This document shows positions 24,901-39,900 of a stretch of 59,778 nt of DNA, in pieces (position 1 is the stretch's first letter; every line of letters begins with the position of its first letter). The DNA comes from Nemertoderma westbladi (lineage: Eukaryota; Xenacoelomorpha; Nemertodermatida; Nemertodermatidae). A model generated the notes under the pieces. That model ran no database searches. It was not told the DNA's origin and saw only the letters and a list, made by a program, of their open reading frames with translations. A program made the translations under genes and the position numbers. The stretch is taken from the NCBI GenBank assembly GCA_032718475.1, contig JAUCBJ010007531.1, positions 1 through 59,778 on the forward strand, given 5' to 3'.

Positions 24901-27900
24901 GTGTCTTCCAGAATGTCACGTATTTACTATGTATCCTTGGATACTAATAGTGCGCTATGTATACTCTTATGCTACGCAATGGGGCAAGCTTTTATTGTTC
25001 TTTTAACTTGCTTCTAATTCTAGCGTGGGTGTTGCCAGGGTGACATTATGGAAAACTAGCGGTAGAATTAGGGCAATCCTCATGCATACAGATCTGGGAT
25101 GTTATTTAATAGTAATTCTTTAATTGTCAATATCCTCTTTATGCATGATTTTATAAATTTTATCGGCTATTGACTATATGTTGGAGATTCTCACACTCTA
25201 ATACACTCAATATGAATCTCCGCTCCCATGATCTATTAATTACTGGAATTTTGGGAATGTTATAAATTGCACAAAATGACAATTTATGAAATTCATTTAA
25301 ATATGAATTTAATTTATTCCCGTGAATTTTATTATTTGATGTTAAATTGACATAAATTTTATTCCAGAGCAAGTCTGGGGACATAAGATCCTTAATTCTA
25401 TGAAGTTTGTCTTTTAAGAGTATCGGTAAGTGCTACGATATCTTAATCGACTAGAATTGTTAACGGATCTGAATTTTTAAAGATTTTAATAAATATTAAA
25501 TTAATATTTAGGATGGGCACCGATTTATTCCAGAACTTGTCTGGGGACGTTAACCACTGATTCTAGAATTTGTCTTTCAAGTATATCGGTGGGTGCCACG
25601 ATATCTTAATCGACTAGAATTACAGATGGTCAAAGTTTAACAGATTTATTTGCGATTGACGCTACTGTTAGAGGGACATCACGCTACTATATGTATTATT
25701 TGTTATAAGGTAGAAGAGCAATATCGCACGAAGCAATGTCAGTGTGAAGAGGCAAGTCGTTTCCAAGGTCTACCCAGAGCTTGGTTTAGCCGAGACACGA
25801 GGATCTGAACTTTGCATTCCTAATACTCTGCCTACCAATAATACTTAAATATAGTAGTGGCTTTACTGTACTTTAAGAAGTACTGACATGTCATCTTACT
25901 ATAGTCTCGCATTTATAATATAATACGGACAGTAAGGAAAGAGAAAATAATTACTTCTTGCCGTCACACTAAATATATATTATAAGTAATTATGTACGTA
26001 ATAAACACTAATATATTGCACTAATCTACTAACATTCTAAAATAACATTTTACTAAATAGAATTAAATAAAAACGATTATAATAAAGTACATAATAAAGT
26101 TCGCATATAAAATGTAATAAAATAGATAAAATAATATAGTCATACACCCACTCCAAATGCGATCACGTTATGGAGTCCCTAGATATTTGCCGGAGTAGGG
26201 AAGTAGTCGTAGGAAGAGTATCTTGCCTTCCATAGTTTTCGGACAGTTTTCGGTCTCTTTCCAGTAAACATAAACGACTAGCTGGGCGATTGAGTTGTTG
26301 TGTTACTTTCTCCGCTCCCTTGGCCTGTCTAATTTCTGCCGTGGTAAGATGAGGAGGCCATTCTTCTTCTTCTTTACTTAAGGAGTCGGATCCACCTAAC
26401 CAGCCTGGAGTATCTATCAGTTCTTGAGGAGTTGCTCCTCTGGAAGCGATGTCGGCTGGATTAATCGTCCCAAGGCAATGTCTCCATTGATCTACATTGG
26501 AGTTAATATCGTCATTATCTGAGGAGTATGGTGTTCCCTCAGTTGGGTCGTCCACATCACTGCTCTCCACTTCCCCCTTTACTTGGTATACCTGTTGTTG
26601 AGGTAATCTCTCTTTGAGAGTTCTACGGGAAGGGCCAGTGAAGTACCAACCTACTCTAGTTCTTACCGCATAAGTTTGCAGTGGCTGCGGTTGAGCAGGC
26701 CGTTTCTCCAATGGCTCGAGCGCCTCATGCGCGTTTTGGCCGATGAGTATTTGCACTCCAGGATAATCTGTCTGGAATCGAGGTATCTTAAGATGTTGGA
26801 TGTTCTCATCCTCGTCCCAATTATAAGGTTCTGCTTGAGTAGTAGCAAAGTTCTTTATAGCCACCATTTTTACTGACCTTATACTTTGTGCTCCTAATTT
26901 ATCCTGGGGGGTGGACAACGCACCTACATAGTAATCTGCCGTTAGGGTAGATTTCCAAACCTGCATAATTCCTGACATATTCAATTTAGTCCGGAACTTG
27001 GGTTGTCCAGCAAAGATATCTTCGGCTAGTTCTTGATCGATGAATGTTCCTGTGCTGCCGGAGTCAAGTAGGGCGTTCACTATGTAACTCTTGTTGGGAC
27101 CATGAACTCGAACTTGCACTACAGGAAATTCTCTTATTCCTATGTTGGAAGTTGGAACTTTCCAAGATGGTTGTTTGTCAAAAGGAGTTGGAGTAAACTC
27201 GTCAGTGTCCTTTTCATCCGTAAGTGCTCGATACACTGTGGTATTTATTAGATAACAGGATTCGTTGGCATCGGAGAATTCGTCTGTATAGAATCCTTCC
27301 CACTCAGAACCTTGGTCAGTGTCGTTCACATCACTGAATTGGACATGTAGTTCGGGCTCACTTACCTGACTCGGGTTGTCTCGTTCGAACTCACTGTGTA
27401 ACAAAATGTGATGTTTCGCGCCACACTTTGCACACTTTGCGTCGGAGTAACAGGTTCGCCGTTGGTGTCCTGATCTGAGGCAATTATAGCATAACCGCTT
27501 ATTCCACAGGACTGTACGTCTGTCTACAGGGGATTTCTTTAGAAATTCAGCACACGCACTCAAACGGTGAGGCCCGTCGCACAGCGCACATTTTGGTTTG
27601 ATGTTACTCACCTTAACTTGGTTAACGTTATGCACTCTCGTTCTTTCTTCGGGCTTTCTTCCGTGAATTCTCTTAGGAGACGTAGGAGGAGTTGTTGTTA
27701 CCTGTTCTCTCCTGTCACTGGTTCGAGACTTGTATTTACTTACGTCTTTATAGGTCTTGTTGTCATAGTAAGATTTTGCTGTGTCTTTCCCGCTGTCCTC
27801 TTCTTGAGAAGCTTGGCTCTCGCCGTCGTCAGTATAACACACTGGTATTATCCTTCTCCTAGAATCGGGTTTCTCACTTACCTTATTTTTCGATGTTTTC

Positions 27901-30900
27901 TCTCTGGACTGCCTTATGAGTTGTAATTTTACTTCACTATCTAAGAAAGACATGAGATCAGCCATGGTAGGACTTCGTCGTTGTTGTTCATTCATGTACA
28001 ACACTTTCTTGTCCCAGCGTGTACATACTCCACCCTTTGGTAAAGTAGAGACTACGGCTCCAATAACCATGGAACTCTGATATTCATGCGACTTACCTAA
28101 CCAGTCCAGTTGTCTACAGATCTCTTGAATTTCATCGGAAAACTCTATAATCTCGCTACTAAGGAAGTGTCGGGGGGCTACTAATTTTGCATACAAATAC
28201 TTAGCTATGTTATCCTTGTTACCATACCTGATGTTTAATGTATCCCAAACTTGTCTTAATCCATCTGGATGTCCAATAAACTTTAACGCCATTAACTTGG
28301 GAGGTCCTTCCAAACACTTGATGAGGAACCTAAGTTTCTCTCCGTTAGATAGTACAGAGTTCTGTATGCTATCTTTGTAATATTCGTTGAAAGGTAACCA
28401 TTTCATCTCATCTCCATTGAATTTGACGATCTCTCCCACTTTGACCGCTTGGCGGGCTTCTGTTCTAGCCATCTGACGCGTAAAGCTTTCTTGGGCCATC
28501 GTGTTATTTAATATCGAATTATCGGTATATAAATTTCTTGGATCATTATCAGGTCTATAGGGAATATCATTAATAACAGGTCTATAATCACCCTTAATAG
28601 GGTTTGCTATAGGAGTTTCAACTTCACTAGCAGTATAGATGCGTGTAGGCTCCACACCTTGCGCATGTGATACTTCAGACCTAACGGGTTGACTCAATGT
28701 TACCGGGGGCATTGGTATGCCTTTTTGTATATTGACTAATTTGTCGCGTTCTAGCGCGATACTTTGCTGCACTTCTTGCAACTCTGCTCTACTTTCCCTC
28801 ACTGTTCCCTTAAGTTGGTGGACAGTCTCCTGCATCTGTCCTAGCAGGAGATTCATCCCCCGCCGTCCCTCTTCCACCCACTCAACCGCCGAAGCGGGAG
28901 TCGCTAACATAGTAGCGGGCTGACGCGGGACGACGGGAGACAAATTATTGATTTCTCTCTCTGCTATCTGGACAGGGGTATTTGCATGGACTGTTCCGCC
29001 GGGTACAGGTAGTGTAGTGCTATGTAAAGGGAATTTAGAGTTAAGCTCTGGAAGTGCAGGGGTCTCTAGCACAGAAGTGACTTTGGGAATTACAGGCCTA
29101 ATTATTTCAGGTTCATCGACTATAGTAGGGAGTCTTTTGACCTGGATAAATTGTTCTATAGGTTCTGCCCTACCTAAATCTGTGCTAGTTAGCTGTCTTT
29201 TAACAGCTGGGGGTAAATCAGGCAATTTACGACGGTAATATGTTTTTCTACGCCTACTTAGATGAGATCTATCTCCTCCGCCTTCAGGGTCTGTAGTATC
29301 GCCTTCCTCCGATGATGTGTACCCTTGGCGCTTGGGAGTAGATTTTCTCATCATCTGCATCTGATTAGCAGTATACTGTTTATTTATACTGTCTTGTGTC
29401 TCTTGCAGATTTTCTAACTCCAGTTGGGTAGTCTGCTCAGATGCTCTCCTTTCTGCTTCTGCCACTGCCTTTGCCACTTTTCTTTTTGCTTCTACTTCTG
29501 CCTCTGCCTCTGCAGCCGCTGCCTTTCTTTCTGCTTCTGCATTTGCCTTTGCCACCGTCTTTGCTGCTTTACTTTCTGCTTCTGCCTCTGCTATAGCCGC
29601 CGCCATAGCCGCCGTTTTTTGTTCCTCTATCCTTCTTTTCTTTATTTGTTCTTCTCGGACTCTAGTGAGACGGAGTTTTTCATCACATTCAGCTTGGTTT
29701 GCAGCTATCATTTCAATATCGATCGCGTCCAGTATAAGCTTGGTTCCTTCACTACTAGGGGAAAGTCCATGTAGCCGTCTCCTCAACTCTTCGTCTCCTA
29801 GGAATCGCTGATAGTCGGACAAATAAATGTCGATAGCGTCTCTAGTTTGCGGTTTCTCGGCGGCCTCTTCGCTTTTCGCTTGAGCAAGGGTGACATCAGT
29901 TGGTTCGGTGACATCAGTTGGTTCCTCATAGGTTGATCTCTCAGCCAGTTGGGATTTCCAATGGGCTGTTTCCTGTATTTTGAGATCTACCCGATGTAGC
30001 CAAGTTTTGACAGCAACCTGCAGCGACGTGTCCTGTCTTCTTTTGGAAGTTTCCTCAAAGGCTGAGAGGATTAGTCGAATGCGTAGGGTTCTTTCGCGTA
30101 TTTGATATAGCAGTTCTTCCTGCTCTTGAGGTCCGTGAGGTTGTCGAAACAGCTGCCCTTCCAATCGCTCCAAGGATCCGAAGAATCCCTGCACATATCC
30201 TGCTGCCGACCTCTTCCAAACAGCTGGATCCATTGTATCTTTTGCCACTCCCATCCTGTGTATATCTTCCCAAGTAGCCTCAGACAGGTCCAACGGGAGT
30301 CCGAGTCCGGGAAAGTTCCATTGTGATTCAACAACAGATATCAATTCTTCCCTGGCGTATCCCGCGTAATCATCTTGGGTCGCTTGCTTATTCTTCGCCC
30401 AGTCGGCTTGATGTTCCTCCACCGCAATGAGTATAGTAGTTAGTACTGCAGCAGGAAGAGTAAGAAGGGGGTCCGAGTAGACTGTATCAGCCATCTGCAC
30501 TCCATGTTCGGGAGTCAACTCTACAGTATCCGAACTGCTGGAGCTATCCGGTCTCTGGGAAGTAGGTTCTTGACCAAGATGTTGCTGCGATAGGACAGCT
30601 GCCTCTTGGTCCCGTTTTACCTGTGCCCGAGTGCCTATGATGGACCTATGGTGGACTAGCCTAGGGTCTGATACTACTGGAGGGATGACCTTTTTTACAG
30701 TAGGAGGTGAGCCGAACTTCTCTATTATTCGCTCCACTCTCCTATCTGAATCACAGATAGTGGTCTCGATCAGACTGTCCGACAGGTTTTGCTGAGTGTC
30801 AGACATGTTTAGTTATACAGTTGAATGTCTACTACTATAATTTCAGTTAAAGCAAATCTAGTAATTCAGTATGACCGCAAGCCTAGCGATTTATTACCGG

Positions 30901-33900
30901 TACCGTTACTCAGTGGAACGTGATATATATACAATATATTAGAATACCGGTATGCTTATAATATATAAGTATTATTACAGACTAGATTTGTCACAGAGTA
31001 CCGGTATATAATTTTAGCACAAATATATATATATATAGTAGGCCTATAATGAATACCGGTATACAGCTTACACTTATAGTATATAAGTATAATTCTGGAC
31101 TAGAATTAATTACAGAGTACCGGTATGATTTCAGCTCAAATTTATAGAAATAAATATAATAAGCCTATGGTAAGTACCGGTATGTCAATTATTTTTAGAA
31201 TAATTGAATTTCTGAATATTTTGGGGTTACTTCGTTACTTTAACTTACTTTATTACCGTTATTTAAGCAGTAGTCCAACTGACAGTGAGACCTAGTCGTT
31301 GTATGGCAGGCCTACTATTTATAAATCGTTTGAGTTGATTTATAATAGATATATACCCGTTTAAAAGGGTTTTTGACAATGTTTGAAATAAATGTTATTA
31401 TTTCTGGGGAAGTCACTACACAGAAGCTGAACGCTTCTCAGTGAAGTGCTATTTATTTGACACTAAAACTGATAATTCTAATTTACCTAAGTTACTTAAT
31501 ACTACGAATTACTTACGATACGGGTGAGATTAATTCTCTAATTAAACACAACAAAATATTACGTACGAAATTTTTAGGGTAATTTTACAGGAAGTCTACA
31601 AACCAGTCCAACAAAGGGTTAGATTTCTGGCTATTACAAAGGACAGAGTACTACGGTGTTTAAAATAATAAGTAGTAGTAAATATATTGTACTGTCCAGA
31701 TAGGAAAATACCACCGCCTGACGACCTATAACCGTATCGCTATAGGTACTACGTTATGTATCACGGATTGTTCCTATCCAGAAGTTAATAGAGCTAACGA
31801 ATGTGCCTATCAACCACTTTACAATACAAAAATACTGCCTACACTAATTACTTCGGAAGGCACTGTACTCTAAACCCTAAATTAGGTACAAGTACCGGTA
31901 TAACAAATAATCAGTAGTTAAATATACTTGAACAGTTAAAAGAACCACGGCATCTGCTGGAGTGACCGAAGCACAAAGTCGTCAGTCTTTACCTACGCCA
32001 AGCAGCCCTGATGTAGTACCGGGGTTAGTTTAACTATAACGGTATGTATAACAAGCACAATTACTGTAGGAATAAACTTGGGGACATGAATGTTGGGGGC
32101 CGTCCAAGTATGACGTCAGCACTTTAGGGGGGGGAGGGGGGTTGGGAAAATCTGATGACGTGCTGATGAGGGGAGGGGAGGGGGTCAGCCAAAATCTGAC
32201 GTCAGCATGTTCATTTATAGGTGCTAGAAGAGATATAGCAGAAGAGTAAATAGCTTGCCTATTTTAATTGTTCGAAGCCCCCGAAGGCCCGTAGCACGAC
32301 CTTCTGTTTCAGTTACCAGTCACCATGTTTCAGTGATTAGGACGCGAAATTTTTTTTAATCTGATTTAGGGGAGGGGGGGGGGGGGGGGTCAACGCCTAT
32401 CTGATGACATCTGATTTAGGGGAGGGAGGGGGTCAACATTTTGGGGAAAAGTGCAGACGTCATACTTGGACGGCCCCTTGCGAATAATCGCATAAACTCT
32501 GAATAATAAATATTACGCTACCCGTACAGAATACTCAAACAAATACAAACCAAACGCTGGCAGACTACTATCAAGCCTAAACAAACTACTGTATGTGCAG
32601 ATTCTGAAACTGTTAGTTAGTATGCGTGCTAACACGGTAGTACGACTTACTCTTTAAGAGGGGATTGACCTTACAGTTATGACTGCCCCAACTTACTAAC
32701 GGCACTTGATCAGACCAACTCTACACACGCAGCAATCCCTTCAGACCTAAAAATAGCTAGACAACAATCCAGCCTACAAAATATCTGAGTAATAACTATT
32801 ACGGTACCTGAACAGACCACACAAACAAACACAGGCTAAAAACACTGGCAGACTACGATCAAGCCTAAATAAACTACAGTATATGCAGACTCTGAAACTG
32901 TTAGTTAGTATGCGTGCTAACACGGTAGTACGACTTACTCTTTAAGAGGGGATTGACCTTACAGTGTTGACTGCCCCAACTTACTAACGGCACTTTATCA
33001 GACAAACTCTACACACGCCGTAATCTCTCCAAACCCAACCACAGTCAGACAGCAGCTCAGCCTACAATTATCTGAACAATCTGAGCAGGGTCACACGCCT
33101 TCTGCTCAATATTAGCCTACTAGTAAATAAAACTGACAGAAATAGACCTAAGTAAAATCCCAATAAAAACCAGGCGTCCCCGATTTAATATCGAGACCTA
33201 CCGGTGTACAATAATCAAAATCGAATAATACTAATGTACTTGTACAGCAGTACCGGTACCGGTGATGACAGTTAGGCCTACTGACCTACAGAAGCACCGG
33301 TTCAGTTTTACCAGTCACTACGGTATTTTGCAACCTTATTGCCTACTGCAATAAGATTGTAAACCGTTACTGTTCTCCAGAACAGTATTAAACTGTATTT
33401 AATGCTTACACTTGCAACCTTATTGCTTACTGCAATAAGATTTATAAACTGTTACTGTTCGCCAGAACAGTATTCAATACCTACACTGCAATACAAGATA
33501 AACTGTTACTGTTCGCGCTTTCGAAGACCTTTAGCAGTTTAACCTGCCAAAATTTATATGTCTTTTCGTTAATTAAAACCACTTTAGCATACGACAATAA
33601 TTTATGCTAATACGCAAAACATTAGCCGAAGTCAGCCCATGCGCGATCATTCACCCGATGGATCTACACCCGGGAGACTGAATTCGGATGCTTGAATTGT
33701 ATTATTACAGTGTAAGGTTGCAGTGTATACCTAATGTATTATTCGATAGATCGTTAATAATTAATCTCTGACAGATATTATTGGCTTTCGGGAAATATTA
33801 ACAGTTCCTTTAGGACGTGGCGCTTTATCTATTTAAACAGAACTAAGACTTATACTAAACGCAACGATACTGCCTATGATTAAAGTATAAAACGTATTCT

Positions 33901-36900
33901 TTAGGAAATACTTTGTTACCAATCACAATCATACACACTATTCTGCCGACAGTCAGTACATTTGATCACACATAAAGAGAGCAGTAATTGACTCACGTAG
34001 GGTCTGCTAAATAACATTGGATTCAATACACACCACATTAATATAAATCGCAATTGTTATGTATAGCCGGTCTCTCTAACCTGTAGTGTTATCAAGAAAT
34101 TGGGAATTGGGTGATTTATCCGTATTATCCAAATAGCAATATTTCCATCAACAAATATTTACAATTAATAACTGACGGTAAAATAACAGTACAAACAATA
34201 TGATTAATGAGTTAGGTGATATTCGATTCGGTAACAGTTTATACTTTCGATAATTCAAGCAGTTTACGGTACAGCAGTATCTATCCAAAAATGCCGGTGT
34301 TTCTGGCTTAGACAGCAATAACAACAAAGTATCAACTCTAAAACAGTAAGACTGAACACTCTCCTTATGATCGGCAGGAAAGCTACACGTCGACAGGAAA
34401 AACCGCCCTGATTGGCCCAAGCCAAACAAAGAACCACGCGGCCAATGGCTGTTTCCATGTCAGCAACCAGCTGCTAGATGTCGTAATATGAATCATCACG
34501 GCTAAGCTGTGAAAGGTGGTTGGTGCATTACAAGTTTTTTGTCTTACCATGTCCACTAAAACACGTATATAGCAGAATTACTTTTATGTCCGTTAAAACC
34601 CCTGTAAAGGTACCTTGCGGGCGAGGGGAATATATATACAGCTAGAAAACCTTTTTTAGAGTATTCCAGCGCCTGGGGGTAACTGGCCAGCAAAGGCAAA
34701 CGTATCAGTTATCCCACAAAAGCTTTTACAATACTGGTTCCCGCGGCCATGGAAAAGGTGAGTTATAGACGAAACATGCGATATACTGGTTCCCGCGGCC
34801 ATTGAGAAGGTGAGTTATAGACGAACCATACGATATACTGGTTCCATTATACGAACCATGCGATATACTGGTTCCCGCGGCCATGGAAAAGGTGAGTTAT
34901 AGACGAACCATGACATATACTGGTTCCATTATAGACGAACCATGCGATATACTGGTTCCCGCGGCCATTGAGAAGGTGAGTTATAGACGAACCATACGAT
35001 ATACTGATTCCATTATACGAACCATGCGATATACTGGTTCCCGCGGCCATGGAGAAGGTGAGTTATAGACGAACCATGACATATACTGGTTCCATTATAG
35101 ACGAACCATGCGATATACTGGTTGCCGCGGCCATTGAGAAGGTGAGTTATAGACGAACCATACGATATACTGGTTCCATTATACGAACCATGCGATATAC
35201 TGGTTCCCGCGGCCATGGATAAGGTGAGTTATAGACGAACCATGCGATATACTGGTTCCGTTATACGAACCATGCGATATACTGGTTCCCGCGGCCATGG
35301 AGAAGGTGAGTTATAGACGAACCATACGATATACTGGTTCTATTATAGACGAACCATGCGATATACTGGTTCCCGCGGCCATGGAGAAGGTGAGTTATAG
35401 ACGAACCATGCGATATACTGGTTGCCGCGGCCATGGAGAAGGTGAGTTATAGACGAACCATGCGATATACTGGTTGCCGCGGCCATGGAGAAGGTGAGTT
35501 ATAGACGAACCATGCGATATACTGGTTGCCGCGGCCATTGAGAAGGTGAGTTATAGACGAACCATACGATATACTGGTTCCATTATACGAACCATGCGAT
35601 ATACTGGTTCCCGCGGCCATGGAGAAGATGAGTTATAGACGAACCATGACATATACTGGTTCCATTATAGACGAACCATGCGATATACTGGTTCCTTTAT
35701 AGACGAACCATGCGATATACTGGTTCCCGCGGCCATTGAGAAGGTGAGTTACAGACGAACCATACGATATACTGGTTCCGTTATACGAGCCATACGATAT
35801 ACTTGTTCCGTTATACGAACCATGCGATATACTGGTTCCGTTATAGACGAACCATGCGATATACTGGTTCCGTTATAGGCGAACCATGCGATATACTGGT
35901 TCCTTTATAGACGAACCATGCGATATACTGGTTCCTTTATAGACGAACCATGCGATATACTGGTTCCTTTATAGACGAACCATGCGATATACTGGTTCCT
36001 TTATAGACGAACCATACGATATACTGGTTCCGTTATACGAACCATACGATATACTTGTTCCGTTATACGAACCATGCGATATACTGGTTCCGTTATAGAC
36101 GAACCATGCGATATACTGGTTCCGTTATAGGCGAACCATGCGATATACTGGTTCCTTTTTAGACGAACCATACGATATACTGGTTCCGTTATACGAACCA
36201 TACGATATACTTGTTCCGTTATACGAACCATGCGATATACTGCTTCCGTTATAGACGAACCATGCGATATACTGGTTCCTTTATAGACGAACCATGCGAT
36301 ATACTGGTTCCGTTATAGACGAACCATGCGATATACTGGTTCCGTTATAGGCGAACCATGCGATATACTGGTTCCTTTATAGACGAACCATGCGATATAC
36401 TGGTTCCTTTATAGACGAACCATGCGATATACTGGTTCCTTTATAGACGAACCATGCGATATACTGGTTCCTTTATAGACGAACCATGCGATATACTGGT
36501 TCCGTTATAGACGAACCATGCGATATACTGGTTCCTTTATAGACGAACCATGCGATATACTGGTTCCGTTATAGGCGAACCATGCGATATACTGGTTCCT
36601 TTATAGACGAACCATGCGATATACTGGTTCCTTTATAGACGAACCATGCGATATACTGGTTCCTTTATAGACGAACCATGCGATATACTGGTTCCTTTAT
36701 ATACGAACCATGCGATATACTGGTTCCGTTATAGACGAACCATGCGATATACTGGTTCCGTTATAGGCGAACCATGCGATATACTGGTTCCTTTATAGAC
36801 GAACCATGCGATATACTGGTTCCTTTATAGACGAACCATGCGATATACCGGTTCCTTTATAGACGAACCATGCGATATACTGGTTCCGTTATAGACGAAC

Positions 36901-39900
36901 CATGCGATATACTGGTTCCGTTATAGGCGAACCATGCGATGTACTGGTTCCTTTATAGACGAACCATGCGATATACTGGTTCCTTTATAGACGAATCATG
37001 CGATATACTTGTTCCGTTATACGAACCATGCGATATACTGGTTCCGTTATAGACGAACCATGCGATATACTGGTTCCGTTATAGGCGAACCATGCGATAT
37101 ACTGGTTCCTTTATAGACGAACCATGCGATATACTGGTTCCTTTATAGACGAACCATGCGTTATAGACGAACCATGCGATATACTGGTTCCGTTATAGGC
37201 GAACCATGCGATATACTGGTTCCTTTATAGACGAACCATGCGATATACTGGTTCCTTTATAGACGAACCATGCGATATACTGGTTCCTTTATAGACGAAC
37301 CATGCGATATACTGGTTCCTTTATAGACGAACCATGCGATATACTGGTTCCGTTATAGACGAACCATGCGATATACTGGTTCCTTTATAGACGAACCATG
37401 CGATATACTGGTTCCGTTATAGACGAACCATGCGATATACTGGTTCCTTTATAGACGAACCATGCGATATACTGGTTCCGTTATAGGCGAACCATGCGAT
37501 ATACTGGTTCCTTTATAGACGAACCATGCGATATACTGGTTCCATTATAGACGAACCATGCGATATATTGGTTCCATTATAGACGAACCATGCGATATAC
37601 TGGTTCCTTTAGACGAACCATGCGATATACTGGTTCCATTATAGACGAACCATGCGATATATTGGTTCCATTATATACGAACCATGCGATATACTGGTTC
37701 CATTATAGACGAACCATGCGATAATATTGGTTCCATTATAGACGAACCATGCGATATACTGGTTCCATTATAGACTAACCAATAACCATGCGATATATTG
37801 GTTCCATTATAGACGAACCATGCGATATACTGGTTCCTTTAGACGAACCATGCGATATACTGGTTCCATTATAGACGAACCATGCGATATATTGGTTCCA
37901 TTATAGACGAACCATGCGATATACTGGTTCCCGCGGCCATGGAAAAGGTGAGTTATAGACGAAACATGCGATATACTGGTTCCCGCGGCCATTGAGAAGG
38001 TGAGATAGACGAACCATACGATATACTGGTTCCATTATAGACGAACCATGCGATATACTGGTTCCTTTAGACGAACCACGCGATATACTGGTTCCTTTAT
38101 AGACGAACCATGCGATATACTGGTTCCATTATAGACGAACCATGCGATATATTGGTTCCATTATAGACGAACCATGCGATATACTGGTTCCTTTAGACGA
38201 ACCATGCGATATACTGGTTCCTTTAGAAGAACCATGCGATATACTGGTTCCGTTATAGACGAACCATGCGATATATTGGTTGCATTATAGAGAACCATGC
38301 GATATACTGGTTCCATTATAGACGAACCATGCGATATACTGGTTACATTATAGACGAACCATGCGATATACTGGTTCCCGCGGCCATGGAGTAGGTGAGT
38401 TATAGACGAACCATGCGATATATTGGTTCCATTATAGACGGACCATGCGATATACTGGTTCCGTTATAGACGAACCATGCCATATACTGGTTCACGCGGC
38501 CATGGAGAAGGTGAGTAGTTATAGACGAACCATGCGATATATTGGTTCCATTATAGACGAACCATGCGATATACTGGTTCCATTATAGACGAACCATGCG
38601 ATATACTGGTTCCTTTATAGACGAACCATGCGATATACTGGTTCCTTTATAGACGAACCATGCGATATACTGGTTCCATTATAGACGAACCATGCGATAT
38701 ACTGGTTCCTTTAGACGAACCATGCGATATACTGGTTCCTTTATAGACGAACCATGCGATATACTGGTTCCATTATAGACGAACCATGCGATATATTGGT
38801 TCCATTATAGACGAACCATGCGATATACTGGTTCCTTTATAGACGAACCATGCGATATACTGGTTCCATTATAGACGAACCATGCGATATATTGGTTCCA
38901 TTATAGACGAACCATGCGATATACTGGTTCCCGCGGCCATGGAAAAGGTGAGTTATAGACGAAACATGCGATATACTGGTTCCCGCGGCCATTGAGAAGG
39001 TGATATAGACGAACCATACGATATACTGGTTCCATTATAGACGAACCATGCGATATACTGGTTCCTTTAGACGAACCATGCGATATACTGGTTCCTTTAT
39101 TGACGAAACATGCGATACTGGTTTCATTATAGACGAACCATGCGATATATTGGTTCCATTATAGACGAACCATGCGATATACTGGTTCCTTTAGACGAAC
39201 CATGCGATATACTGGTTCCTTTATAGACGAACCATGCGATATACTGGTTCCATTATAGACGAACCATGCGATATACTGGTTACATTATAGACGAACCATG
39301 CGATATATTGGTTCCATTATAGACGAACCATGCGATATACTGGTTCCTTTAGACGAACCATGCGATATACTGGTTCCTTTATAGACGAACCATGCGATAT
39401 ACTGGTTCCATTATAGACGAACCATGCGATATACTGGTTACATTATAGACGAACCATGCGATATACTGGTTCCCGCGGCCATGGAAAAGGTGAGTTATAG
39501 ACGAAACATGCGATATACTGGTTCCCGCGGCCATTGAGAAGGTGAGTTATAGACGAACCATACGATATACTGGTTCCATTATACGAACCATGCGATATAC
39601 TGGTTCCCGCGGCCATGGAAAAGGTGAGTTATAGACGAACCATGACATATACTGGTTCCATTATAGACGAACCATGCGATATACTGGTTGCCGCGGCCAT
39701 TGAGAAGGTGAGTTATAGACGAACCATACGATATACTGGTTCCATTATACGAACCATGCGATATACTGGTTCCCGCGGCCATGGATAAGGTGAGTTATAG
39801 ACGAACCATGCGATATACTGGTTCCGTTATACGAACCATGCGATATACTGGTTCCCGCGGCCATGGAGAAGGTGAGTTATAGACGAACCATACGATATAC

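Larger units (their letters stand above)
21956..34730 (-). mobile_element. BEL/Pao-type LTR retrotransposon, antisense in intron 4
   Basis: 12.8-kb insertion with two LTRs (21,956-23,177 and 33,510-34,730) that are nearly identical by eye. LTR ends are TG..CA and a 5-bp duplication ATACT flanks it (21,951-21,955 and 34,731-34,735). On the minus strand the order is 5' LTR (right), leader, gag-protease frame, a long non-coding stretch, small broken frames, purine-rich GGGAGCGG, 3' LTR (left). No primer-binding site starting TGG was found next to the right LTR. Reverse transcriptase, RNase H and most of integrase are missing, so it is non-autonomous. The unoccupied target is preserved at 39,463. 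Confidence 0.93.

Noticed and set aside
27567-30326. Plus-strand frames opposite the gag-protease frame
   Set aside because: Shadows of the 1,547-codon minus-strand frame; Cys/Ser/Phe-rich composition is complementary to its coiled coil.
33480-33509. tRNA primer-binding site next to the right LTR
   Set aside because: The minus strand after the LTR reads GTAACAGTTTATC with no TGG-starting match to a tRNA 3' end; left unassigned.
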